From: Gracilibacillus orientalis
GTDB lineage: Bacteria; Bacillota; Bacilli; Bacillales; Amphibacillaceae
Assembly: GCF_900114645.1 (NCBI RefSeq)
Contig: NZ_FOTR01000001.1
Location: 186,001-250,000 of the forward strand
Reading direction: 5' to 3'
DNA length: 64,000 bases
Shown here: piece after piece, positions 37,884 through 47,608 of the stretch
Numbering within the stretch: position 1 is the first letter of the stretch
Layout: each line of letters starts with the position of its first letter
Notes under the pieces: generated by a model
What the model was told of the DNA's origin: nothing
The model's input: the letters and a program-made list of their open reading frames with translations, nothing else
Database searches by the model: none
Program-made: the position numbers and the translations under genes

Positions 37884-38744
37884 ATGTCAACCAATCAGAA
37901 GAAAGAAGTTTTACCTAAGCAGCATCAAGATCGACAACCTGGTTTTGAATATAAGATGACTCCCCTTCCTGTAAGCTCAAATGAAAATTATCAAGGAAGT
38001 AATAAATTAAAAGGTAAAGTTGCAATCATTTCTGGTGGTGATAGTGGCATTGGCCGTTCTGTTGCGATTCATTTCGCAAAAGAAGGAGCAGATGTTGCCA
38101 TTATCTATTTTGATGAAGATCAAGATGCCAATGATACGAAAAAAATGGTCGAACAAGAAGGTAGCGCATGTAGCTTATTCCGTGGGGATATCTCTCATAG
38201 CGACTTTAGTAAGGATGTCGTCAAAAAAGTGATCGAGGAACACGGTAAAATAGATATTGTAGTGAATAATGCTGCAGTTCAATACCCGCAACAGGATTTT
38301 CTCCATATTACAGATGATCAATTAGAAAAAACTTTTCGAGTGAACATTTTTGGCTATTTTTATTTAACCAGAGCGGCACTCCCTCATTTAAAACAAGGAT
38401 GTGCAATCATTAATACCTCCTCCATTACCGCTTTTCAAGGTAATGAAACGTTAATTGATTACTCCAGTACCAAGGGAGCGATTACGACATTCACGAAATC
38501 ACTAGCAAAATCTCTCGTCTCACAAGGCATTCGCGTGAATAGTATAGCACCTGGACCAATCTGGACACCTCTAATTCCTGCAACCTTCGACGAGAATCAA
38601 GTGGCAACCTTTGGATCGGATTCTGAAATGGGTCGACCAGGTGAATCATCTGAAGTTGCACCAGCATATGTCTATCTAGCAAGTAATGATGCAAGCTATA
38701 TAACAGGTCAGACGATTCATGTTAATGGTGGGCAAATTATTTAA
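37884..38744 (+). CDS. SDR-family oxidoreductase
   Basis: About 286 residues. The Rossmann motif SGGDSGIGRSVA, NNAAVQ, catalytic serine region NTSSITAF and active site YSSTK identify a classical short-chain dehydrogenase/reductase. The N-terminal 45-residue extension with PKQHQDRQPGFEYKM is typical of the general-stress YghA/YhdF-type subgroup. NAD(P) dependent; the substrate is unknown. ATG 37884 has AGGAG eight bases upstream; a GTG at 37875 is less likely. Confidence 0.92.
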   Translation: MSTNQKKEVLPKQHQDRQPGFEYKMTPLPVSSNENYQGSNKLKGKVAIISGGDSGIGRSVAIHFAKEGADVAIIYFDEDQDANDTKKMVEQEGSACSLFRGDISHSDFSKDVVKKVIEEHGKIDIVVNNAAVQYPQQDFLHITDDQLEKTFRVNIFGYFYLTRAALPHLKQGCAIINTSSITAFQGNETLIDYSSTKGAITTFTKSLAKSLVSQGIRVNSIAPGPIWTPLIPATFDENQVATFGSDSEMGRPGESSEVAPAYVYLASNDASYITGQTIHVNGGQII

Positions 38745-38775
38745 AACTGTTAATCGACTTTAACACAAACTTATT

Positions 38776-39279
38776 TTATTTTAGAATAAAAAACGCATAA
38801 TCTGTTGGTACACCTCGTTCACCTTGTTGATGAAGCATCGCTGATATATTTCCACGATGATATGTTCCATGGTTAACGACATGATGAACTAAATCAACAA
38901 GTGTGAACTCACAAAGCCCAAATTGAGGATGCTCAGCAGAAATGATGTACTCGGGATTACTCTGATTACTAAGAAAGTTGTAATACTCGGTTGAAAGTTC
39001 TTCATACAACGCTTCTAGATTATCTATCGAAGTCCCTGCAGCTTTGGATTTTCGATGCTCAACTTTTTTAATTGTGTCATCAAAGCTGCTTTCTTTCATG
39101 GTCTCCAGCCAAATGATATCTGCGGCATAAAGGTGAATCAGTACTTCTGAGATGGAAGAAAAAACACTTTTAACCGTCCCGTTAAAAAATCCGTCAGGTA
39201 ACTGCTTTAAGTGCTGGAACACTTGATTGTTCGCCCAAACATGGTAATCGTACATTTTTATCATTTGATTATTTGTCAT
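38776..39279 (-). CDS. DinB-family protein
   Basis: About 167 residues, a four-helix-bundle protein. Candidate metal ligands are the histidines in YDYHVWANNQVF, HLYAADIIW and HHVVNHGTYHRGNI. DinB/YfiT-like proteins are putative metal-dependent enzymes, some being thiol transferases; no function can be assigned here. The ATG at 39279 has AGGAG seven bases upstream; ten extra codons upstream are open but lack a ribosome site. Confidence 0.85.
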   Translation of the reverse strand: MTNNQMIKMYDYHVWANNQVFQHLKQLPDGFFNGTVKSVFSSISEVLIHLYAADIIWLETMKESSFDDTIKKVEHRKSKAAGTSIDNLEALYEELSTEYYNFLSNQSNPEYIISAEHPQFGLCEFTLVDLVHHVVNHGTYHRGNISAMLHQQGERGVPTDYAFFILK

Positions 39280-39378
39280 GAGACCACTCCTTGTTTTGAG
39301 GAAATTCAATTAATGCATTTACTAAAATATTCGACGACTTTTTCCATATTCCTGCTCTAAGGGCATCTTCCTCTAAGA

Positions 39379-39582
39379 TTAAATAATCGTTCCTTTAAAT
39401 TTCTCCGGTTTTTTTACATAACTTTCAATTATATAACCGCAATCCGTACAAAGAATATATTCCATTTCTGAACCGAGACTCATTTTGTTTACAGGTTGCA
39501 TTACTGCATATCCACTATGCTTACCAAGTCCCAATTCCGTTTCACCACATTTTGGGCACTCTTTTACTCCTTTATAATACAT
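39379..39582 (-). CDS. Small zinc-ribbon protein
   Basis: About 67 residues with two cysteine pairs, CPKCG and CTDCG, spaced as in a zinc ribbon, around a GKHSGYAVMQP stretch. It is probably a nucleic-acid- or protein-binding module; function unknown. The preferred start is the ATG at 39582, with GGGAG about ten bases upstream. A monocistronic gene between DinB and MATE. Confidence 0.7.
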   Translation of the reverse strand: MYYKGVKECPKCGETELGLGKHSGYAVMQPVNKMSLGSEMEYILCTDCGYIIESYVKKPEKFKGTII

Positions 39583-39742
39583 ATAAGAACAACTCCCATC
39601 CTTTATAGTAGATTTACGAATCAAGTGTATCCAAGTTTCATTATTTTTTCATAAATTATTAAAGATTTAACCGTTTCCTTTTTCCACTATTTAGTGTAAA
39701 GTATATTCTCAAGATACAAATTAAAGTGAAAGAAGGAACTAG

Positions 39743-41110
39743 ATGAATCAGACAGAGACGAAAAAATTAAGTTTATTTGCCTTAACATGGCCAATTTTCA
39801 TTGAAATTTTGTTACATATGCTAATGGGTAATGCAGATACGTTGATGTTAAGTCAGTACTCCGATCATTCGGTTGCTGCAGTTGGTGTATCCAATCAAAT
39901 ATTATCTGTTGTGATTGTTATGTTTGGCTTTGTTGCTGCTGGGGCATCGATACTTGTTGCGCAAAATCTCGGGGCAGACCAGCCAAAAACAGCAGGAAAG
40001 ATTGCCGTAACATCGATTAGTTTAAATTTATGGTTTTCATTAGGATTAAGTATTATTTTGTTTGCTTTCAGTGACTTTATTTTAGGTCTGATGGACTTGC
40101 CTGCAGAACTAATGAATGAAGCCTCTACTTATATGAACATCGTTGGCGGTTTTATCTTTGTTCAAGCATTGATTATGACAGTTTCGGCTATTTTACGAAG
40201 CTATGGTTTTACGAAAGATACCATGTTTGTCACGATTGGGATGAATATTTTAAATGTGATTGGTAACTATTTTGTTATTTTCGGTCCATTTGGTTTTCCA
40301 GTACTTGGTGTCGAAGGGGTTGCCTATGTCACGATGCTTAGTCGTTTTATCGGATTTATTATCTTATTATTTATCTTGGCATGGCGCAGTGAACGACAGC
40401 TTCCATTCTCATCCTTTTTCCGTTATGAAAAGAGGCACGTCAAAGACTTATTACAAATTGGCATACCTTCTGCAGGAGAACAGTTATCATATAATGCGAG
40501 TCAGATGGCGATCACCTATTTCATTGCACAGATGGGAACGGTTGCTATTACAACAAAAGTATATGTGCAAAATTTAATGATGTTTATTCTCCTGTTCTCC
40601 ATCGCTATTGGTCAGGGTACACAAATTCTGATCGGTCACATGATAGGTGCAGGAGATGTCGAAAACGCATATAAACGTTGTATCAAAAGCTTAAAAATAG
40701 CGATTGTGATCGGTACCTTAATGGCAATTTTTTTCTATAGTTTCAGTTCGACATTACTTGGCATTTTCACTAATGAAGAAACTATTATTGAAAAAGGTAT
40801 GTTCCTTTTACTCGTAACGATCATTCTTGAACCAGGTCGGGCGTTTAACCTTGTTGTCATTAACTCGTTAAGAGCTACTGGAGATGTTAAGTTTCCCGTG
40901 GTAATTGGAATTGCCTCGATGTGGGGTGTCAGTGTTACTTTAGCATGGTTCTTTGGTATCTTCTTAGAATTAGGGTTGATAGGCGTTTGGATTGCCTTTA
41001 TTGCTGATGAATGGCTAAGAGGAGTGTTAATGCTGGGTAGATGGCGATCTCGAGTTTGGGTTAAGAAAGCATTTGTCAAAAAAGAACCAGAAGCCGCAAC
41101 GGATGGATAA
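39743..41110 (+). CDS. MATE-family efflux transporter
   Basis: 455 residues with 12 hydrophobic segments in two related halves. The N-terminal helix reads LTWPIFIEILLHMLMGNADTL, and the halves repeat GAGASI/GQGTQI-type motifs (GFVAAGASILVAQNLGA and SIAIGQGTQILIGHMIGA). These Na+ or H+ antiporters export cationic drugs and other compounds; the substrate is unknown. AAGGAAC precedes the ATG; a terminator-like hairpin follows. Confidence 0.93.
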   Translation: MNQTETKKLSLFALTWPIFIEILLHMLMGNADTLMLSQYSDHSVAAVGVSNQILSVVIVMFGFVAAGASILVAQNLGADQPKTAGKIAVTSISLNLWFSLGLSIILFAFSDFILGLMDLPAELMNEASTYMNIVGGFIFVQALIMTVSAILRSYGFTKDTMFVTIGMNILNVIGNYFVIFGPFGFPVLGVEGVAYVTMLSRFIGFIILLFILAWRSERQLPFSSFFRYEKRHVKDLLQIGIPSAGEQLSYNASQMAITYFIAQMGTVAITTKVYVQNLMMFILLFSIAIGQGTQILIGHMIGAGDVENAYKRCIKSLKIAIVIGTLMAIFFYSFSSTLLGIFTNEETIIEKGMFLLLVTIILEPGRAFNLVVINSLRATGDVKFPVVIGIASMWGVSVTLAWFFGIFLELGLIGVWIAFIADEWLRGVLMLGRWRSRVWVKKAFVKKEPEAATDG

Positions 41111-41117
41111 GTCAAAT

Positions 41118-41150
41118 AGCATACCAGTACACTTAGTTACTGGTATGCTT
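41118..41150 (+). terminator. Terminator of the MATE gene
   Basis: AGCATACCAGTA and TACTGGTATGCT form a long stem followed by TATTTTC. Confidence 0.75.
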
Positions 41151-41201
41151 ATTTTCTATAGATATGAGTTATTTAGTACTTTCTTTTCGGAAACAAGACT
41201 G

Positions 41202-42110
41202 CTATTTTTCATTAACTTCTAATGCTTGTTTCGCCATTTGTACATATTCTTCCATGCCAGAAACTAGGGCAAATTCAGCGATAGCTACTGGGTATGCAGC
41301 ACTCAGTTCAATAATATGCTCTTTCATCAAGGGCCAGCTATATCCTCCCGCTTCCTTGTAAGCATCGATCAGAGATACAAGACCATCTTCACCAAAAAGT
41401 TGATAGTATCCCACAAAGTCATTGGATATATCTGTTACCTTCACTTCTGTCCAATCAATTATTCCTGTTACGTTGGCATTCTTATCAATTAACAGGTGAC
41501 CTGCATGAATATCTCCGTGAATTAATCCTGTTTGTTTTGGCCACATTTCATCATTATTTACCCATGCTTGCCACCGATTCCATAAAGCTTCTCCCCCACC
41601 GAATTTTTCCTTGACAGCTTCCATTCTCTCGATCATCGATTGTCTCGCATCTTTTGGACTGTGTACAGTCAAGTCTGCTTTTGCTGCTATCTCTGGTGGA
41701 ATACGATGAAGGTCTGCCAGCGCAATTGCTAACGTATGATAAAAATTGGCTGGTACATCGTTAATATCAATTTCCCAAACATAGTTTTGAATGTCATGAT
41801 CGATTGTTCCTGCTGGTATTCCATTTAATTTCTTATACGCAATTAGATCCTCTGCATATATCGACCAATTTGGAGCCTGAAAAGTAGATACCTGTTCGTT
41901 GACTACATCTAAAGCTTTTTTCTCTACTTTCGTTCGTGGCATCACATCCGGTCTTCTTGGGATACGTAACGTCCACTCACTTCCTTCTTGATCTTTTGCA
42001 AAGACAACCTGAAAATCTAACCCTGACTCATTATATTGTAAGGTATCTTCTTGTAATTGAAGATCATGTTTCCTGGTTATATTCATCACATCTTTTATTG
42101 TTTTACTCAC
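41202..42110 (-). CDS. Macrolide 2'-phosphotransferase-like kinase (Mph/YcbJ type)
   Basis: 302 residues with the aminoglycoside-phosphotransferase fold. The catalytic loop is [14 protein letters not shown] (HGD near 204) and the metal-binding motif [12 protein letters not shown]. It opens [16 protein letters not shown], and the WTLRIPRRP segment holds the ATP-site strand, as in chromosomal Mph enzymes of Bacillaceae that phosphorylate macrolides with GTP or ATP. Whether it confers resistance cannot be told. The start is GTG. This is the last backbone-like gene before the mobile-element zone. Confidence 0.85.
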   Translation of the reverse strand: MSKTIKDVMNITRKHDLQLQEDTLQYNESGLDFQVVFAKDQEGSEWTLRIPRRPDVMPRTKVEKKALDVVNEQVSTFQAPNWSIYAEDLIAYKKLNGIPAGTIDHDIQNYVWEIDINDVPANFYHTLAIALADLHRIPPEIAAKADLTVHSPKDARQSMIERMEAVKEKFGGGEALWNRWQAWVNNDEMWPKQTGLIHGDIHAGHLLIDKNANVTGIIDWTEVKVTDISNDFVGYYQLFGEDGLVSLIDAYKEAGGYSWPLMKEHIIELSAAYPVAIAEFALVSGMEEYVQMAKQALEVNEK

Positions 42111-42823
42111 TTAACATCACATCCTCATTATTTTTTTCAATAAAAAAACACAGGTCTACTACCCTGTGCTGAATAATCGGATTATCGCTATTGTGAGTTA
42201 TAAAATCATCCATAAAAACATAACAAGCAAACCATTTACTAATCAAAGGTTCCCTGTTTACTCGTTACGAATCATACATTCAATTATTTGAATATATAAT
42301 TTATAGTTTTATGATGATTACTTAAAAATAGGCAAAACTATCCGATTACTCTACACACAAGTAGAGCCCTTTAAACACTTTAGAATTAGTAGCATAAAGA
42401 TTAAAATCGGATTCTAATATAGCAGATACCCATTTTTAAGCAACCCTCCGTTCCTTTAAGTTATTAAAATCATAGCAGAAGCGACGATGTGTTGCAATAT
42501 TTACACCAATATTTAGAAGAATTTATTTCTAGAGGGTGGCTGTTTCAAATTTTTCAGAACAACTTCAATCCTTGATTCATACAATTGAAATTTTTACAAA
42601 CAGGAAAACCAGTTAATCCATATGAAGAATAACTGGTTTCATTTTAAGCTCTCGCCACTTTACTAGCTTGAAAGAGCCTTTTATACCAAATTTTTGCATT
42701 ACATTTGAGGCATGATATAAATTCGAACTGACCAATTAGTGAATATCTTATATACTAAATTATCATGTATTTAAATATATTCAAAAAATTTACATATTAA
42801 AGCCAATAATTATCTAAACTAAT
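42111..42823. other. 713-base gene-poor stretch
   Basis: No ORF with a ribosome site is visible on either strand. A hairpin at 42604-42641 (AAAACCAGTTA / TAACTGGTTT, then CATTTT) looks like an isolated terminator. The stretch marks the change from conserved backbone to accessory DNA. Confidence 0.5.
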
Positions 42824-43687
42824 TTAATTTTTTTCCGTTGTCTCTGATCTAAACAATTGAAAAATTGTTTTTTTATTAGATAGTTTATATTTTCTAATAT
42901 CCTTTTCACTATCGCAACATATATAAATATAACCATTTGGAGATTTAAAAACCATTTTAACATTCTCAACTTCATTCACAAACTCATGTAAAATCAGATT
43001 TTCCTCATCTACTCTTGCTTTATCAGCTACAATTTTTCTAACTTTTTTAAATTTACGTTTCTCTATAACATTCGAAAGAAAACCTTTGTGACTAAAATAA
43101 TCAATATTTGTGGTAATAATTGATTTTACAACATCCCAGCTAACTCCTGAAGCGACAGTATTAGCTATAAACAAAATAATATCACTTTCTCCCCCACCCG
43201 CTCCTACTTCAGTTTGATTAGTGAATTTTGATTCAATTTTATAGTTTATATTTTCTTTATCAAAGGCTTGTTTCAAATTAATATAATTTAGTGTAGATAT
43301 CCCAGGTTGGTTAATTGAAATAAGATAGCCATCAAGATCAGTCGAGGTGAATTTTTGATTTTCAATAATAGACTTTGAATTCTCTTCTACATATTTACTA
43401 CACTCATTTAATACAGTTTTTTGTACAGCGAAATCCTCTGTTAATAATTCTGGATTTGTAAATATTAGGGTTATTTCTATATAAATTATATTTTCATTTA
43501 AATGTATATCAAAAGAGGCCCAATCCCCCTTTTTTAAAAAAATTTTTGTAAAAAAATCCTCAATTTCATCTTCAATACGATTATCAGATGTAAAGTCAAA
43601 ATTCGCGAGTTCTTTTGTGGATTCATTTAGATCTTCTGAAGTAAAGTCAACTATTTCTTCGATTACTTTTAATTGTACCTTTTTCAT
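42824..43687 (-). CDS. Hypothetical protein (287 aa), accessory
   Basis: No family is recognised. The N-terminal third is acidic (DFTSEDLNESTKELANFDF). A glycine-rich and hydrophobic segment in the middle (VGAGGGESDIILFIANTVASG, about residues 162-182) could insert in or touch a membrane. A basic stretch RKFKKVRKIVADKARVD and a beta-rich C-terminus (MVFKSPNGYIYICCDSEKD) follow. AGAGGAGA precedes the ATG. It sits alone beside the IS3 remnant and is AT-rich, suggesting acquired DNA. Confidence 0.55.
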   Translation of the reverse strand: MKKVQLKVIEEIVDFTSEDLNESTKELANFDFTSDNRIEDEIEDFFTKIFLKKGDWASFDIHLNENIIYIEITLIFTNPELLTEDFAVQKTVLNECSKYVEENSKSIIENQKFTSTDLDGYLISINQPGISTLNYINLKQAFDKENINYKIESKFTNQTEVGAGGGESDIILFIANTVASGVSWDVVKSIITTNIDYFSHKGFLSNVIEKRKFKKVRKIVADKARVDEENLILHEFVNEVENVKMVFKSPNGYIYICCDSEKDIRKYKLSNKKTIFQLFRSETTEKN

Positions 43688-43741
43688 AGTTATCTCCTCT
43701 TTAACTTTAATTAGATTTTTATCTTTTTTATATAAGCATGA

Positions 43742-44443
43742 TGTTAGTCTAAAAATTGGACACGGTAAATGGGGAGGAATTGAAGTATAATGAAACTAAA
43801 CTAACCATTTTACAGGAGTGTCCAAAGAATGAGAAAAACATACGATAAAGAATTCAAATTACAAGCAGTCCGCATGGTGAAGGAGGACGGCAAGAGAATT
43901 GCGGAAGTTGCACGGGAACTAGATTTAGCTGAACAAACGCTTCATAACTGGATTAAGAAATACAATAAAGGCAAAGAAACTGCTTTTGTTGGTAACGGGA
44001 ACGTACAACCTGAGAAAAAGGTGGAAAAGGACCTACAAAAACAAATACGTGATCTAGAAGAGGAAAATGCTATCTTAAAAAAGGCTATGGGCATCTTCGC
44101 AAAAGACCAGAAGTAATCTGTGACTTCATTTACAAGCACCGACACGAATTTCGTGTAGCGAAGATGTGTGAAGTATTAGGTGTTTCCAAAAGTGGCTATT
44201 ATGCTTGGCTTAACCGACCAAAAAGTGAACAGAAAAAGAGGCGAGAGCGCCTTACAGCACGTATTAAACGTATTTACTTAGAATCCAGAAAAATCTATGG
44301 CAGTCCTAAAATTACTAAGATATTGAACGGACAGGGTGTTAACGTATCTCAGAAGACGGTAACACGGATTATGAAAGAAAACAACATTCGATCCAAAACA
44401 GTGAAGAAATATAAAGCAACCACAAACTCAAAGCATCAGACAT
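43742..44443 (+). mobile_element. IS3-family element, right part lost
   Basis: The left end TGTTAGTCTAAAAATTGGAC fits an IS3-type terminal repeat. It is followed by orfA and the first third of orfB. After about 44440 the sequence switches to an unrelated gene, so the catalytic domain and right end are gone. The boundary at the left is estimated. Confidence 0.75.
43829..44116 (+). CDS. IS3-family transposase OrfA
   Basis: 95 residues: an HTH_Tnp_1 DNA-binding region (RKTYDKEFKLQAVRMVKEDG, IAEVARELDLAEQTLHNWIKKY) followed by a leucine-zipper-like helix (LQKQIRDLEEENAILKKAMGIF). The gene itself is intact and preceded by CAGGAG. In complete elements OrfA is joined to OrfB by a -1 frameshift near the end of orfA; here OrfB is truncated, so no working transposase is made from this copy. 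Confidence 0.9.
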   Translation: MRKTYDKEFKLQAVRMVKEDGKRIAEVARELDLAEQTLHNWIKKYNKGKETAFVGNGNVQPEKKVEKDLQKQIRDLEEENAILKKAMGIFAKDQK

Positions 44444-44445
44444 AG
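44164..44445 (+). pseudogene. IS3-family transposase OrfB, truncated
   Basis: The first 90 residues of OrfB are present: MCEVLGVSKSGYYAWLNRPK, RIKRIYLESRKIYGSPKIT, TVTRIMKENNIRSKT. The reading frame is open further upstream (RPEVICDFIYKHRHEFRVAK), as expected for frameshift expression. The integrase (DDE) domain is entirely missing; the frame ends at 44445 where unrelated sequence begins. Confidence 0.85.
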
Positions 44446-44939
44446 TATTAATACAACTACTGCTTTAACAGAAATTCCGATAAGTAAATCAAAAGCAGAT
44501 TTTATATTAATTAATGGGAAAGCGGTAGTTTATGAAATCAAAACAGAATTAGATACTTTTGAACGTTTGAATTCACAAATAAATGACTATTTCAGAGCTT
44601 TTGATCATGTATGTGTTGTTACTTCTGAATCACAATATAAAAAAGCTGAAAAGAAGTTAAAAGACTCTAAAGTGGGGATATGTGTCTTGACAAAAAGAAA
44701 TACAATAAGGACACGTAAAGAACCTATCATGTTATATCAGATCCTGGCGAAAAATTTGATGAAGTTTTAAAAAAATGATAGATTGGCAAAAAAATCAAAA
44801 TATTGATACGTTAGGCATGAAAGAGTTTGTAAAACATTTTGAAAAAGGTACATATCCTGGTTTAGGTACTGTAAAGAATCTTTCAATTATGCATCACGTT
44901 GAATTAGTTAGCAAATTTCTCGAGGAGAAAACGCAATGA
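44443..44939 (+). pseudogene. sce7726-like gene remnant
   Basis: From the IS3 junction a protein-like frame reads SKSKADFILINGKAVVYEIK then TELDTFERLNSQINDYFRAF and VCVVTSESQYKKAEKKLK, which resembles the sce7726 family, where the D...E-x-K residues suggest a nuclease-like fold. The N-terminus is missing. After about 44730 the continuation is in other frames (ISDPGEKFDEVLKK, then MIDWQKNQNIDTLGMKEFV from 44775), consistent with one or more frameshifts, one at a run of seven A. It ends at 44939, overlapping the RES gene start. Confidence 0.55.
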
Positions 44940-45583
44940 TATGCTGCGAAAAATGCTTTAAGGATCCTGAAATAAAAGGTATTATTAAATGTTTAAAGCA
45001 AGAAGGGAATTGTGGAACTTGTCATAGAGTTAATGTTCAAATATACGACACTGAAAAAGGTAGTGATTTAGTAGAAAGCTTTATAAAATTACTAAGTATT
45101 TATACACCACGAGATAGTCTTCCTGATGATTTCCCCAAAGAAAGGTTAAGCCTTCTTAAAGATATTTCACATGATAAATGGAACATTTTCAACATAAGTA
45201 GCGAACAAATATATAATTAAATTATTAATATTTGCAATGAAAAATATGAAGAATCTCCCGAATTATTTAATGAACCTATAGGTATCTTAGAGATACATGA
45301 TGAATATCACAACTCAGTCCTTAAAACTTATAAATGGGAAGACTTTGTTATAGAAATAAAAACAAAGAATCGTTTTCACACTAATTATATTATTACTAAT
45401 GTTTTAGAGATTCTTTGTTCTTATCTGGAAAGACCTTTAAAAAAAGGTAGTAAATTTTTTAGAGCGAGAATTTCTGAAAATGGATATTCATATAAACAGA
45501 TGGGAGCTCCTCCTGTTGGAAAAGCTTCAGCTGGCAGGGTGAACCCACTTGGTATCAGTTATCTGCGAATGTCAAGAAAATAG
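44936..45583 (+). pseudogene. RES-domain protein with internal stop, C-terminus lost
   Basis: The frame starts MICCEKCFKDPEIKGIIKCL with paired cysteines (CGTC), like the N-terminal HEPN/RES-associated domain. It has an in-frame TAA at 45218, then continues in the same frame to a clear RES motif: KFFRARISENG, MGAPPVGKASAGRVNPLGISYL. RES domains are NAD-degrading toxins or enzymes. The family sequence stops at about 45563, at the edge of the IS21 remnant. The stop plus truncation make it inactive unless expressed as the 94-residue N-terminal piece. Confidence 0.75.
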
Positions 45584-45648
45584 TAGGCCACTTCCTCCAA
45601 AATATAGGCACCTACACGGTTCTTACGAACCTAGCAGATGCCATTCAA

Positions 45649-46407
45649 TCACTTTCCCTTTTTCGTCTGTATTAACCGAAAAGAGTCATCAACATTCATG
45701 TCTAGAATATGTGAACGAAAAGTAATTCGATCAATTAGAGATGCAACCATAATTTCATTTTCAAATAACTCGGTCCATTTAGAGAATTCAAGATTTGTTG
45801 TTACAATAATACTTGCACGTTCAGATCGTTCAGAAATGACTTGGAACAGCATTTCTGATTGGTGACGATTAAATGTCAGATAGGATAATTCATCTAAGAT
45901 TAATAGATCAATTTTGGCCAAGCTCTTTTCTATTTTTGAAAGACTATTATATTGTTGGGCTTCCGCAAGTTCATTAGCGAGATTAGCAGCCGTATAAAAT
46001 TTCACTTTATATCCTGCTTGACACGCCTTCATTCCAATTCCTATAGAGGTGTGGGTCTTCCCAGAACGTGGATTTCCAATCATTACAATGTTTTGTTTAT
46101 TATTGATAAAGTCACAGCTTGCTAATTCCCACATAGTTGCACTGGAGACGTTTACCAAACGACTAAAATCAAACTCATCTAACGTTTTTGGATGAGGAAA
46201 TTTAGCAGCTTTAATTTTTCTTTTTTGTTGGTTTTCTTGTCTTTAAGATACTTCCCTTTTCATCAATTCCATCAGAAAATGTTCATAGCTTTGTTCCTTA
46301 TCCAACTGACGAATAATGTCCTCATATTCCACCAAAGAGGGAGTTCTTATCTGTTTAGCAAATAGTTTAATAGATTCTTTAGTTGGATTAATTTTACTTG
46401 AACTCAT
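45649..46407 (-). pseudogene. IstB-like ATPase of IS21, one in-frame stop
   Basis: The full 252-codon frame runs from ATG 46407 (GAAGGAG upstream) but is broken by TAA at 46243-46245. After it come the Walker A-like GNPRSGKTHTSIGIG, Walker B LLILDELSYL and sensor segment ASIIVTTNLEF. The usual helper-ATPase function in IS21 transposition is lost, unless a shorter product starts at ATG 46158. Only this single change separates it from an intact gene. Confidence 0.8.
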
Positions 46408-47507
46408 ATGACAACTCCTTCTTTCATTAACTTGTCGTATTGGCTTAACTCTGGAGTTTTAACCTTCACTTCATCGTTAATTGGAATCGGTTCTACATGA
46501 GTAATTGGTACAAGTAGATGCTGTATTAAATCTAAGGAGAGGTCCTGAGAGTTGTTTCCCTATCCTTATCAGTTGAGTGGATACATTGCTTTTAACTGGT
46601 TTTGCATTAAAGGCACTACGTGGTCTATGTAATGTTCACGCGAGTATTTGGTTTCTCCACGTCCATAGCAGCGAGGGTAGTTTGCTATTTGTTTTAATTT
46701 ATAGACAATAATAACTTTATTCCCAAACCCTTTTATACTAACGTCCTTATCAACATAATCCATTGGAACAGAGTAGTAATTATAGTCAAATTTAATCGTC
46801 GAGAAGCTGTCCACTTTATAGGTAGTACTCTTGCTTGTGTCAAATTGATAAGAAGGTAAAGCAGTAAATGCAATCTTTTCGTGACCTGCCATTTCTCCTA
46901 CAAGTACGATCCCTTCGGGCAATTTTGTGTTTTCGATACTTCAAGCATCTTTCAAGGGAGGATTTTATTTAATTCATCAAGGCTGTCAACTTTAGGTATT
47001 GGCACCAGTACGTTTCGTCTTATCCAGCCAACAAATCCTTTTTCATGTCCAGCAGCAATATTACAGAATTCTGTTTTAAATACATAGTGTGCAGCTAATG
47101 TTTTGTAACGTTCTTGTACTTTAGCGTGCGTTCCAAATCCTTCTTTTACTGCGACCTAAGCGTTATCAAAGATTACTCTTGAAGGGGCAATGTTCAAATC
47201 CATTAACATTACCTTCCAAGAAGCTTTCCTCGTTTTGTCTGTGAAATCCTTTTACAAATATATCGACACTATAAACATTGCCGCATACAAAACAAATTGA
47301 TTTTAACTTTTTTCCCACGAAGATACATCGTTGCTTCTCCCCAATCTATTTGTCCTGCTTCACCAGGTTCATAACTCAGAGGAACAAATACCTTCGCTCG
47401 TTTTTGTCGAAGAAATGCCACTACCTGTCGTATCGTAGATTCCCCACCTGTGAATCCATATTCATCGACTAAACGATCATAGATTCTACGATCAGTGTGT
47501 TTTTATT
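46404..47507 (-). pseudogene. IstA transposase of IS21, heavily degraded
   Basis: Pieces of IstA occur in different frames: YGFTGGESTIRQVVAFLRQK and GQIDWGEATMYLRG (first catalytic Asp region), then FDYNYYSVPMDY and CYGRGETKYSREHYIDHV in the 46569-46922 frame, ending LMKEGVVI just before istB. The N-terminal HTH is missing and several stops and frameshifts lie between the pieces. Confidence 0.8.
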
Positions 47508-47608
47508 TATTAATGTTTTCCTGTATAGATGTTTTTTTCTTCATATCCTAGATAGTCGACGATCAATCTCTAGAGATTAAATATACAAAATTATAGTTAT
47601 TTTCTCTA

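Larger units (their letters stand above)
45564..47507 (-). mobile_element. Decayed IS21-family element
   Basis: It contains an istA remnant followed by an istB remnant in the usual ATGA-overlap order. The left boundary is placed at TGCGAATGTCAAG because the RES coding sequence loses its family character there. No matching inverted end was found at the right, so that side is probably deleted. Multiple stops and frameshifts show it is dead. Confidence 0.7.

Noticed and set aside
42111-42823. Short open frames in the gene-poor stretch
   Set aside because: None has a ribosome site or protein-like composition.
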